A stretch of DNA of 33,529 bases. Source: a virus. The notes below the pieces were generated by a model. The model did no database searches. It saw nothing but the letters and a program-made list of their open reading frames with translations, and was not told the origin of the DNA. A program made the translations under genes and the position numbers. Where the stretch lies: IMG/VR virus record IMGVR_UViG_3300032285_003600, positions 1 through 33,529 of that record; one strand, written 5' to 3'. Within the stretch, counting starts at the first letter, position 1. Every line of letters starts with the position of its first letter. This document shows, piece by piece, positions 1 to 5,776 of the stretch.

Positions 1-603
1 CATTACGGAGATGGAAGTAATTTGACTGGAGTAATACATACACAATATGTATTGCCTACTAATACTGTGTTTAGTTCTGTTAGTGCTTTGGCTTTAAGTG
101 GTACCCATTACGGAGATGGAAGTCATTTAATCAATTTACCAACTTCTAATCCTTTTGATCAATCTCTCAATACTACTAATAATGTTAGGTTTAGTAGTTT
201 AAGTCTTACAGATGGATTAACTGCCCATTACACTACTATTATTGGTGACTTGTCTTGTACCGGTAGGATATATGCTGGTGATGTACATGCTCCATTAAGT
301 GTTACAGATTTAACCACTACCACCAAAACTCTTGCTTTGTCTGATGTTAATAGCATTATAACGGGATCTAGTACTTCTGATATGACGGTTACTATTCCTT
401 TGAATAGTAATGTACCATTTCCGGTTGGAACCGAAATAAAGTTTATACAATTAGGAACCAAGAAAATAATATTAACGGGGGCCTCTGGAGTAAATTTGGC
501 TAACATCAGCAATCAATTCAAGACCAAAGGGCAACACGCAGTGGCTTGGTTGTTTCAAGTCTCTGCAAATCAATGGATATATGCCGGTGATACTTCACCT
601 TAG
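1..603 (+). CDS. Tail-fibre protein, C-terminal part (5' end outside window)
   Basis: The reading frame is open from base 1 and gives 200 residues before the stop, so this is the 3' end of a longer gene. Residues 1-10 and about 36-45 carry the fibre motif YGDGSxL(T/I), each preceded in the full module by a SALxLSG segment. The same module occurs in the fibre genes at 30771 and 33156. The last ~110 residues have a beta-rich pattern with VPFPVGTEI and AVAWLFQVSANQW, which resembles a C-terminal knob widespread on phage fibres. The role is inferred to be trimeric fibre and receptor contact. A terminator follows 18 bases downstream. The N-terminal half may be the gene starting at 33156 if the two window ends belong together. 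Confidence 0.8.
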   Translation, partial: HYGDGSNLTGVIHTQYVLPTNTVFSSVSALALSGTHYGDGSHLINLPTSNPFDQSLNTTNNVRFSSLSLTDGLTAHYTTIIGDLSCTGRIYAGDVHAPLSVTDLTTTTKTLALSDVNSIITGSSTSDMTVTIPLNSNVPFPVGTEIKFIQLGTKKIILTGASGVNLANISNQFKTKGQHAVAWLFQVSANQWIYAGDTSP

Positions 604-621
604 TTGATGATATTACAAAAC

Positions 622-657
622 AAAAAAAGACCTAGAAGAAATCCTAGGTCTTTTTTT
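622..657. terminator. Bidirectional intrinsic terminator
   Basis: A perfect 14-bp stem (622-635 with 644-657) encloses an 8-base loop, with an A tract on the left and a T tract on the right. It lies between convergent genes ending at 603 (plus) and 675 (minus), so it can serve both. Confidence 0.9.
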
Positions 658-674
658 TATTATTAGAGGGAAAT

Positions 675-842
675 TTATTCTTTTTCTTTTGCCATTTTAG
701 CTTTGGCCTTTTTACATTTGGTACAAGGGCATTCTTTTTTCTTACAAACCTTACCTTCTGTACAGGGACAAGGTGTTGTTTCTTTTTTTTCCAAAATAGT
801 TTGGTAAATTTCTTCCATGGAGATGTAATCTTTAGTGCGCAT
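675..842 (-). CDS. Small Cys/Lys-rich protein with head-targeting-like N-terminus
   Basis: This 55-residue protein begins MRTKDYISMEEIYQTILE. That stretch is nearly the same as the N-terminus of the protein at 16013-16381 (MRTKDFIALEQTYSLIRE). It resembles the T4 capsid-targeting sequence (MKTYQEFIxEA) of internal head proteins. The second half has Cys pairs (CPC, CKKKECPC, CKKCKK-like spacing) and a Lys-rich tail, which could bind metal or nucleic acid. I chose the ATG at 842 rather than the in-frame start at 869 because the promoter element GATAAGTA lies 5 bases before 842 and because the paralogue starts at the same place. Packaging inside the head is inference. Confidence 0.7.
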   Translation of the reverse strand: MRTKDYISMEEIYQTILEKKETTPCPCTEGKVCKKKECPCTKCKKAKAKMAKEKE

Positions 843-847
843 AGATA

Positions 848-855
848 TACTTATC
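848..855 (-). promoter_or_regulatory. T4-late-like promoter element GATAAGTA
   Basis: The element reads GATAAGTA on the minus strand and ends 5 bases before the ATG at 842. The adjoining bases are nearly identical to those at 16388-16395, upstream of the paralogous gene. Confidence 0.6.
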
Positions 856-904
856 TTAATCAAAAACAATTGCAGAAATTAATAGTGACCTAGTAAAGAC
901 TGGT

Positions 905-912
905 TATAAATA
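905..912 (+). promoter_or_regulatory. T4-late-like promoter element TATAAATA
   Basis: This is an exact TATAAATA, 5 bases before the methyltransferase ATG at 918. No Shine-Dalgarno sequence is present. Confidence 0.65.
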
Positions 913-917
913 TTTTT

Positions 918-1490
918 ATGATAAACATCACACCCACCGGAGCGTGGAATTATAATGAAAGCCTGTACAATGAAAATCATTATTTAGATGAAGGAGTGGC
1001 AGAGTATCTGGCAAAATTAATAGGAAATGATGGTACTCTTTTAGACTTTGGTTGTGGTGCTGGATATTATTTAAAATATATACAAGATAAGTCAAATAAT
1101 CTAGAAATATTAGGAGTAGAACCTTATGCTCAAAATCATCATGATTTGAAGACTAATCATATTGTTAGTAGAGATTTAACTGTAGATTTTGACCTAGGAA
1201 AAAGGGGTCATTTGATGTGCATAGAGGTTCTAGAACATATTCCATCTAAGCTAGAAGGTAATGCCGTAGAGAATATAATCAGGCACTGTAATGGTTATCT
1301 TATTATCAGTTGGGCAAAAATAGGACAAGGTGGGCACGGACATATTAACTGTAAAAATCAGGTAGATGTAATAGCTTTATTTGAAAGTAAAGGTTATTCT
1401 TTTTTAGAAAAGGAATCTTTGGAAATAAGAAAAGTGGCTCATTTGTGGTGGTTACAAAATAATTTGTGCATTTTTAAATATCGAGAATAA
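918..1490 (+). CDS. Class I SAM-dependent methyltransferase
   Basis: The 190-residue protein has the SAM-binding motif I LLDFGCGAGYY (residues 41-51), an acidic residue after strand 2 in GVEPY (66-70) and the post-motif CIEVLEHIP (101-109). These are typical of a Rossmann-fold class I methyltransferase of the small methyltransf_11/23 type. The C-terminal part has GQGGHGHIN, a small-loop feature seen in phage homologues. The substrate cannot be read from the sequence. Its position next to the fibre genes suggests modification of a glycan or of a virion protein, but RNA is also possible given the RNA-repair genes nearby. It stands alone on the plus strand with its own TATAAATA element. Confidence 0.85.
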   Translation: MINITPTGAWNYNESLYNENHYLDEGVAEYLAKLIGNDGTLLDFGCGAGYYLKYIQDKSNNLEILGVEPYAQNHHDLKTNHIVSRDLTVDFDLGKRGHLMCIEVLEHIPSKLEGNAVENIIRHCNGYLIISWAKIGQGGHGHINCKNQVDVIALFESKGYSFLEKESLEIRKVAHLWWLQNNLCIFKYRE

Positions 1491-1538
1491 ATGAAAGATT
1501 TATTCATCGTTGTTATAACCAATTATAGCCCATTCTGA
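1491..1538 (+). other. 15-codon ORF, possible gene remnant
   Basis: An ATG directly follows the methyltransferase stop codon (TAA-ATG) and opens the frame MKDLFIVVITNYSPF, then a stop. The hydrophobic beta-strand pattern VVIT-NY is what the first strand of a glycosyltransferase or similar Rossmann protein looks like, so this may be the stump of a deleted downstream gene. It may equally be chance. No continuation was found in another frame. Confidence 0.2.
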
Positions 1539-1706
1539 TGGGAGAAAAGGTATTAAAAATTAATGTGTTTTCCTCGCGAGACTTGTCACACTGTTCAACG
1601 ATCGACCGGCAAGAGCCAATCCTTTAACGTCTGAGGCCAGTGTTTAGAATAAGAGCTAGAGATACAAAACACAAACTGACCGAAACTTTCTCTAGGTTGT
1701 CCGGCT
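1539..1706. other. Intergenic stretch with paired segments, possible structured RNA
   Basis: There is no convincing ORF. The stretch is visibly richer in G and C than its neighbours. It contains several complementary segments: ACACTG (1588-1593) with CAGTGT (1638-1643), CTAGAGA (1656-1662) with TCTCTAG (1689-1695), and AGAGCC near 1612 with GGCTCT at 1703-1708. The 10-mer GTCCGGCTCT is repeated at 1699-1708 and 1713-1722. It lies just before the tRNA cluster. I do not recognise a known RNA family. Confidence 0.3.
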
Positions 1707-1952
1707 CTATGCGTCCGGCTCTGAATTATTTATTTCTTCTATAATATCTTCTTCTGCAAAAAAAGCAAAATCAAAGAAGGTGTGATCTCTTTCCAGATCT
1801 TTAAAGACATACAAAAATCCTTTAGAGAGATCTTGTTCATCACTGTCTTCTTCAATCTCTCCGGTAAACCTAGCAGGGCCTTCATAGCTGGCTATATCGG
1901 AATAAGGATCTGTGTATTTAATTTTATAGAATTTATCTTTTTCAGGTATCAT
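1707..1952 (-). CDS. Small acidic protein, paralogue of the protein at 7902-8144
   Basis: The 81-residue product starts MIPEKDKFYKIKYTD. It shares a pattern with the protein at 7902-8144: M-x-PE-x-D, then Y-x-I-x-Y, then SY-x-GP-x-x-F-x-G-x-I-x-E, and a final FF/WF-x-x-x-DI. The two are therefore likely duplicates of a small beta-rich domain of unknown function. An in-frame ATG further upstream at 1988 would put the N-terminus inside a tRNA gene, so I take the ATG at 1952. The C-terminus overlaps the 10-base direct repeat at 1713-1722. No enzymatic motif is visible. Confidence 0.6.
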   Translation of the reverse strand: MIPEKDKFYKIKYTDPYSDIASYEGPARFTGEIEEDSDEQDLSKGFLYVFKDLERDHTFFDFAFFAEEDIIEEINNSEPDA

Positions 1953-1963
1953 ATTAAAAGCGG

Positions 1964-2051
1964 TACACCAGGTGGGAATTGAACCCACACCTAGGAGTTA
2001 TCAACTCGAAACGCTTATAAGGCGCCTTGCTCTACCGTGAGCTACTGGTGC
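1964..2051 (-). tRNA. Unusual 88-nt tRNA-like gene with two anticodon-type arms (Ile GAU or UAU)
   Basis: Acceptor strands GCACCAG and CTGGTGT, D arm GCTC/GAGC, and T arm GTGGG-TTCAATT-CCCAC are all standard; the discriminator is A and the next bases are CCG, not CCA. The middle can fold in two ways. (A) A class II-like fold: stem GGCGC/GCGTT with loop CTTATAA (anticodon UAU, 2017-2019), then an extra arm GAGTT/AACTC. (B) Removing 18 bases (2007-2024) gives a perfect stem AGGAG/CTCCT with loop TTGATAA (anticodon GAU, 2000-2002) and a normal 4-base variable loop. Both would be isoleucine tRNAs. It may be interrupted, hybrid or non-functional. Confidence 0.7.
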
Positions 2052-2057
2052 ATAAAA

Positions 2058-2145
2058 TGGTCGCCTAGGCCGGACTTGAACCGGCACAGGGGATGCCCCC
2101 CGACAGATTTTAAATCTGTTGTGTCTGCCATTTCACCACTAGGCG
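2058..2145 (-). tRNA. tRNA-Leu (anticodon UAA)
   Basis: Acceptor CGCCTAG pairs with CTAGGCG. The anticodon stem-loop is ACAGA-TTTAAAA-TCTGT, with the anticodon at 2110-2112. A long variable arm (GGGG-GCAT-CCCC) and T arm GCCGG-TTCAAGT-CCGGC follow. The 3' ACCA is encoded. It starts with C1-G72 rather than the usual G1. It reads UUA, a common codon in this AT-rich DNA. Confidence 0.95.
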
Positions 2146-2167
2146 TTAAACTATTAAAGAACAAAAA

Positions 2168-2243
2168 TGGTGGGCCCGGAGGGATTTGAACCCCCAACCA
2201 AGCGATTATGAGTCGCCTGCTCTGACCATTGAGCTACAAGCCC
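2168..2243 (-). tRNA. tRNA-Ile2 (anticodon CAU, lysidine type)
   Basis: This is a 76-nt tRNA with encoded CCA, acceptor GGGCTTG/CGGGCCC and anticodon arm GGCGA-CTCATAA-TCGCT (anticodon at 2208-2210). The anticodon arm and the following TTGG match the bacterial minor tRNA-Ile2 that TilS modifies to read AUA. Initiator and elongator Met tRNAs have a different arm. AUA codons are frequent in the window, so it likely compensates for codon bias. Confidence 0.9.
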
Positions 2244-2253
2244 GAAAATTTAC

Positions 2254-2520
2254 TTACAATTCAAACGCGAGTTCATTATCACCACATTGTTCAGCAAATT
2301 CAACAAATCTTTCAAAATCATCTACAGCGTCTTGTACGGTTTCAAATTGATCCCAATAAGCAACACCTTCTTGATGTTCTGCTTCTACGATGTATTCAGA
2401 GAGAAGATCTTCCAAGGGTTCTGCGTAAGGAACAACTACCTGAGTGGCGTCAATAAAAGCCGTCTTGAAAGGATGCTCCAAGGTGTTCATGTCGTGGTGG
2501 TTTGGATTGCTGTATTTCAT
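2254..2520 (-). CDS. Small acidic protein of unknown function
   Basis: The 88-residue product starts MKYSNPNHHD and is rich in Asp and Glu, ending in helical acidic segments (DAVDDFERFVEFAEQCG). I chose the ATG at 2520 because the in-frame start at 2586 would overlap the upstream ORF at 2553-2711. It lies 10 bases before the tRNA-Ile2 gene and probably shares a transcript with the tRNAs. The small acidic character is typical of phage accessory or inhibitor proteins, but no family is recognised. Confidence 0.6.
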   Translation of the reverse strand: MKYSNPNHHDMNTLEHPFKTAFIDATQVVVPYAEPLEDLLSEYIVEAEHQEGVAYWDQFETVQDAVDDFERFVEFAEQCGDNELAFEL

Positions 2521-2552
2521 TGTGATAATATTAACGGAGGTTGACGGGAAGT

Positions 2553-2711
2553 TCAAGAACAAAGAGCATGAGTCCAGGTGCTCCAATCTGGAGGATTTTG
2601 TGTGGAAGCTAATTCATTAAGAAGTTCTTGTTCTTCTTCAAAAATAAAAGACTGAACCAAATTTTGTTCAGCCATCCATTCTGCATATAAACCTGCTAAC
2701 TCGTTGTCCAT
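2553..2711 (-). CDS. Very small acidic protein (52 residues)
   Basis: The frame starts MDNELAGLYAEWMAEQ and ends STWTHALCS. It is acidic in the middle (FEEEQELLNE) and has four Trp/Tyr residues that could form a contact surface. Its ATG lies one base after the stop of the upstream gene at 2713-2940 (TAA-T-ATG), a spacing that suggests co-translation in the same operon. No homologue is recognised. Confidence 0.55.
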   Translation of the reverse strand: MDNELAGLYAEWMAEQNLVQSFIFEEEQELLNELASTQNPPDWSTWTHALCS

Positions 2712-2712
2712 A

Positions 2713-2940
2713 TTAGTTTAAGAATTGAATTTTTTCTACGATAGGATGATCTACGGTAATAGGTGCTCGGTTATAATCAAAATAACGATCCAATAATTCT
2801 GGTTGAAGCTGCTCTAAAAGAATAGATTCTGCAGTAGAAAGATCTTCTCCTGATTCCAATTTAAATATTAGCTCTTCATAATCTACTTCTACTGGAACCA
2901 TTTCATTGAGGAGACCACGGATGTATACGGTGTAATGCAT
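2713..2940 (-). CDS. Small acidic protein of unknown function
   Basis: The 75-residue product starts MHYTVYIRGLLNEMVPVEVDYEE. The first part looks like two beta strands, followed by an acidic helix (LESGEDLSTAESILLEQLQPELLDRYFDY). It is the first gene of the small-protein run 2254-2940. Its 134-base upstream leader contains the large inverted repeat at 2981-3072, so it may be controlled by that structure. Function unknown. Confidence 0.6.
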   Translation of the reverse strand: MHYTVYIRGLLNEMVPVEVDYEELIFKLESGEDLSTAESILLEQLQPELLDRYFDYNRAPITVDHPIVEKIQFLN

Positions 2941-2980
2941 AATTTAATAGTAGGTGAGGTTGTGGGGAACTGAAAGAAAA

Positions 2981-3072
2981 TTTTTGTATCACGGTAGGAT
3001 TTACGTCTTGCTACATTCCAATTACAAGAAGACCTAAATACCAGTGGGGTTGTGGTTACCGTGATACAAAAA
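2981..3072. repeat. 16-bp perfect inverted repeat with 60-base spacer
   Basis: Bases 2981-2996 (TTTTTGTATCACGGTA) are exactly complementary to 3057-3072. The spacer holds a smaller complementary pair (GTCTT near 3005 with AAGAC near 3030) and purine-rich GGGGTTGTGG close to the right arm. It fills the gap between minus-strand genes at 2713-2940 and 3075-3695. It could be a structured leader RNA, a terminator/attenuator (T-rich end on each strand) or a protein-binding site. Confidence 0.75.
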
Positions 3073-3074
3073 TA

Positions 3075-3695
3075 TTAGGCATGATGCAAGTTGTTAATTC
3101 CTTTGGTTTCCATAATATCTTCAATTTCTTTGATATGTAAAGGTTTTCTATGAAGATCCCATCCACAATCTAAAATCTTATAGGTCTTATCTTCTGGTCT
3201 AGAAACTTCTAAAGTACCGTGACTATGACCACAAAGATGCATAGCACCGTGACCCATATTATCCCAGACCCGCATAGGAAAATGAAAACAAACAAAAGTC
3301 TTTCTCCCTTTACGAAAAGTAAAATAATGTTCTAGATATTTAATAAAGGTTCCTTTAATACAAGCTGCTACCTGTATACGAGTTCCACCATAAGATTTTT
3401 GAATAGGATTATTATGATTACCCCAGAGCATCCAGACCTCTTTAACTCGAAGCTTGCTCATAATATCTTCATACTTTTCTCGGGAGGTATTCAAACAAAA
3501 ATCTCCGAGATGCAATAAAATACCGTCTTCTCCTACTGTCTCGTTGATAATACGAATCATGTCTTCCGTCATTTCTGTGGCATTATTATAACCACGCGTG
3601 CCATAAACAAAATCTCTATCATGATTAAAGTGTGTGTCTGAAGTAACAAACAGCTTATCATAATCTTCCTCTGAGAATTTGTACATAACTTCCAT
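3075..3695 (-). CDS. Calcineurin-like metallophosphoesterase
   Basis: With the start at 3695 the product has 206 residues and every metal-binding motif of the family in order: DTHFNH (20-25), GDF (64-66), GNHN (92-95), His in CFHFP (138) and GHSHG (156-160). These coordinate two metal ions for phosphodiester or phosphomonoester hydrolysis. It resembles short phage phosphoesterases whose substrates are unknown. Longer in-frame starts (3713) overlap the opposite gene. The element TATAATAG lies 5 bases before the chosen ATG. It sits close to an Rnl1-type RNA ligase, so RNA 2',3'-cyclic phosphate or 3'-phosphate removal is a reasonable but unproven role. Confidence 0.85.
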   Translation of the reverse strand: MEVMYKFSEEDYDKLFVTSDTHFNHDRDFVYGTRGYNNATEMTEDMIRIINETVGEDGILLHLGDFCLNTSREKYEDIMSKLRVKEVWMLWGNHNNPIQKSYGGTRIQVAACIKGTFIKYLEHYFTFRKGRKTFVCFHFPMRVWDNMGHGAMHLCGHSHGTLEVSRPEDKTYKILDCGWDLHRKPLHIKEIEDIMETKGINNLHHA

Positions 3696-3700
3696 AAATA
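3693..3700 (+). promoter_or_regulatory. Promoter element CATAAATA, overlapping a divergent start codon
   Basis: CATAAATA ends 7 bases before the ATG at 3708 and overlaps the start codon of the divergent phosphoesterase gene (3693-3695). The opposite strand carries TATAATAG at 3701-3708. The two promoters therefore interlock. Confidence 0.5.
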
Positions 3701-3707
3701 CTATTAT

Positions 3708-3977
3708 ATGCAATTCGATGCTTTGGTCAACACATTATTAGAAAAACATAATTCACCTTGCACCAAGGTGACCGGACAACAACCTTCTACTCGTAAAGAT
3801 AAAAAATATATGAGATGTGCCAGAGTGGGCGGCAAACTCAAAAGAGTTCATTACGGGGATCCTAATATGAGAATCAAGAAGTCTAACCCCAAGCGTCGTA
3901 AGAGCTATAGGGCTAGACATCATTGTAGTTCTGCTAAACCAGGAACCGCAGAATATTTCAGCTGCAAGAATTGGTGA
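3708..3977 (+). CDS. Basic conserved phage protein with SYRARHHC motif
   Basis: The 89-residue product is strongly basic. The core reads KKYMRCARVGGKLKRVHYGD, then PNMRIKKSNPKRRKSYRARH, and it ends in a C-x-W type tail (SCKNW). This arrangement (K-RV-x-YGDPxMxIKKxxPxRRKSxRARHxC) is one I recognise from small phage proteins and from the C-terminal ends of some phage structural or protease proteins. Its biochemical role is unknown; the His/Cys pattern could bind metal. Its last 20 bases overlap the convergent RNA ligase gene. Confidence 0.7.
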   Translation: MQFDALVNTLLEKHNSPCTKVTGQQPSTRKDKKYMRCARVGGKLKRVHYGDPNMRIKKSNPKRRKSYRARHHCSSAKPGTAEYFSCKNW

Positions 3978-5061
3978 AGGTCTTCCACAACTTGTGAGGG
4001 TCCAACTCCTTTCCGTCTAGTAACGAAAAGCCAATCCAAGCATATTCAGGAAACAATTCTAGAATCTTCTGAGCCTTGCCTTTACGATCCAATTCTACAA
4101 AATCTGGATTTTGCAAATACATGATCACCCAGAATACTTTTTTTGCTATAATCAAAGTCTTTTCATAGAGCTCATCTAATAGAGGTTTTAAAGTAGTTAC
4201 TAACTCCCAATCAAAATTAGTAGCTAACTGCTTTTCAAACTCTTCTCTAGGAGGTTGATTATATTCCACAAATATATCGAACAAATGATCTACAGTCTTA
4301 ACTCCTGTAAACACTCGATGTAATTCTAGATAACGAAGGGTCTTGATCTTCTTTAAAATTTGATTGGTATCAAGTTTATCTGTTTCATCATAGATGACCA
4401 CTCCTTCAATGTCTTTAAGAGGTTCTATGCTCTTTTTGAAGTCTTCTACATTATCACTCAAACGAATTCCAAAAGATTTAGGTCTTTCGACTTCCATCTC
4501 TTTGGCATACACATTCAAATTGTGTTGAGATGCATAAGAATAATCTGAATGTCTAACCATTCCAATCAACCACAAAGTGGGTTCTGCAGTTTCATTTAAT
4601 ACAATACGATTAGTGGGAGTAGTCCATTCAAAAAGAAGGGTAAACAAACCACAATCTAACCATTCATTGTCAAATGCTTTTGGATACTTCTTCTTGAGTA
4701 GTTCTATTTCAAATCCATTATCTAGCTGTGTTGCGTCTATTGTGCCTCTAGTGCGAACAATAAGTTCATCCTTATAATTGCTAACAATTAAACAAGAACC
4801 ATCAATTTTTTGAACGGCACGAAAGGTTAATTTTTCTGGCAAAGATTCAAAATTGGGCTTTTCACCGTAGTTCATAAACTTACGGAAACCCAGAGATACT
4901 GGATGCATGTCGGACTTGCGCCAGATAGAAGAACGAAAGTACTTGTTATCTTCATTCCAATTTACACTCATGTCTTTAGGAGTAACCAGAACACAGTCTT
5001 CACCTGCTATGACACAGTCTTTGATAAAGAATTCTTCTAACGAAGGAAGGGTAAATCTCAT
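3958..5061 (-). CDS. rnlA: T4 Rnl1-type RNA ligase
   Basis: The 367-residue length matches T4 RNA ligase 1 (374). The nucleotidyl-transferase motifs are in order: motif I KIDGS with the AMP-accepting Lys at 85, motif IIIa LLFEW (142-146) followed by TPTNRIVL as in Rnl1, motif IV EGVVIY (219-224) and motif V KIK (238-240). A helical C-terminal domain (about 245-367) completes it. In T4 this enzyme reseals tRNA cut by host anticodon nuclease after end healing by a kinase/phosphatase. It uses ATP and acts in the cytoplasm. Here a phosphoesterase gene lies 260 bases downstream and a P-loop kinase at 8165. The start follows the upstream gene's stop by 17 bases. Confidence 0.88.
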   Translation of the reverse strand: MRFTLPSLEEFFIKDCVIAGEDCVLVTPKDMSVNWNEDNKYFRSSIWRKSDMHPVSLGFRKFMNYGEKPNFESLPEKLTFRAVQKIDGSCLIVSNYKDELIVRTRGTIDATQLDNGFEIELLKKKYPKAFDNEWLDCGLFTLLFEWTTPTNRIVLNETAEPTLWLIGMVRHSDYSYASQHNLNVYAKEMEVERPKSFGIRLSDNVEDFKKSIEPLKDIEGVVIYDETDKLDTNQILKKIKTLRYLELHRVFTGVKTVDHLFDIFVEYNQPPREEFEKQLATNFDWELVTTLKPLLDELYEKTLIIAKKVFWVIMYLQNPDFVELDRKGKAQKILELFPEYAWIGFSLLDGKELDPHKLWKTFTNSCS

Positions 5062-5078
5062 GACCCATTATGGATCCA

Positions 5079-5423
5079 TTAACAAGAAGGGGCACGTTTT
5101 TTCTTTCGAGTTCTGCGAGCTGGTTTATGAGAAGCCTTTTTAATTTTCTGAAATTGTTCCCATTGCCACCAAGAAAGCCAAAAAAAAGTTAAAGACATTC
5201 CGACATTAAGAAGTATCTCTGTTCTATTAGGAGTAGATAAAGTTAATACATTTAAAACGGCTCCACATACTGTAACAGCTAATCCAAATTTTGCAGACCA
5301 GGCTTTTATATGATTATCCCAAATAGAATTGTCCGGATCGCCAAAAATATGTATTAAAAGAGCCAAAGACGAAAAGGCTATGGTGCAATTAGAAAATACA
5401 TTAATTAAAGTATCCAAGTTCAT
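5079..5423 (-). CDS. Holin-like small membrane protein with basic tail
   Basis: The 114-residue protein has three predicted membrane segments (about residues 10-29, 48-65 and 72-91) and a very basic C-terminus (HKPARRTRKKKRAP). Size, topology and charged tail fit a phage holin or antiholin. It is separated by 4 bases from the stop of a second protein of the same kind at 5428-5763. Both follow the papain-like protease gene in the same direction, which resembles a lysis cassette. No family name can be assigned from sequence reading alone, and a different membrane function is possible. Confidence 0.6.
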   Translation of the reverse strand: MNLDTLINVFSNCTIAFSSLALLIHIFGDPDNSIWDNHIKAWSAKFGLAVTVCGAVLNVLTLSTPNRTEILLNVGMSLTFFWLSWWQWEQFQKIKKASHKPARRTRKKKRAPSC

Positions 5424-5427
5424 ATCT

Positions 5428-5763
5428 TTATTTACGGCGTCTTATTCTTTTTGATGTAGATGGAACTGGGGCTACTTCTTCTGGTAACAATTTTGCGGTA
5501 AAATATTCTATGCCCTTCAACCCTAAAAATCCTAAAAGAAAAGCTATACTATAATGATAATGAGTATCATCTAATTTAGTTACGGATACTATAATAGGTG
5601 TTATATAATTGGCAGATGCTGCTCCACCTATTAAACTAGAAATGGTTCTAGTCAAATTCATGGCAGAATTTTTAGAAGTTAATAAAATGGCACCAAACAA
5701 CCCACTTATGAGTAATCCAATATCTATACCATATTGCTTTAGATTGAATTGCTCGTTGTCCAT
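5428..5763 (-). CDS. Holin-like small membrane protein
   Basis: The 111-residue protein starts MDNEQFNLKQYGIDIG. It has three hydrophobic segments (about 13-31, 40-62 and 76-93) and a basic tail (SKRIRRRK). The pattern is that of small three-pass phage holins. I chose the ATG at 5763 over the in-frame start at 5844 because the element GATAAATA lies 5 bases upstream and the longer form would run deep into the protease gene. Stop and start spacing with the next gene (4 bases) indicates an operon. The role in lysis is inferred. Confidence 0.6.
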   Translation of the reverse strand: MDNEQFNLKQYGIDIGLLISGLFGAILLTSKNSAMNLTRTISSLIGGAASANYITPIIVSVTKLDDTHYHYSIAFLLGFLGLKGIEYFTAKLLPEEVAPVPSTSKRIRRRK

Positions 5764-5768
5764 CTTAT

Positions 5769-5776
5769 TATTTATC
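5769..5776 (-). promoter_or_regulatory. Promoter element GATAAATA
   Basis: The element overlaps the stop codon of the protease gene (5772-5774) and ends 5 bases before the ATG at 5763. The holin-like pair could thus be transcribed separately from the protease. Confidence 0.6.

Noticed and set aside
1699-1722. Repeated GTCCGGCTCT as a CRISPR repeat
   Set aside because: Only two copies 14 bases apart, with no spacers and no cas genes.
1953-1988. N-terminal extension MGSIPTWCTAFN of the small protein at 1707-1952
   Set aside because: It would be encoded by the acceptor/T arm of a tRNA gene; the ATG at 1952 is a better start.
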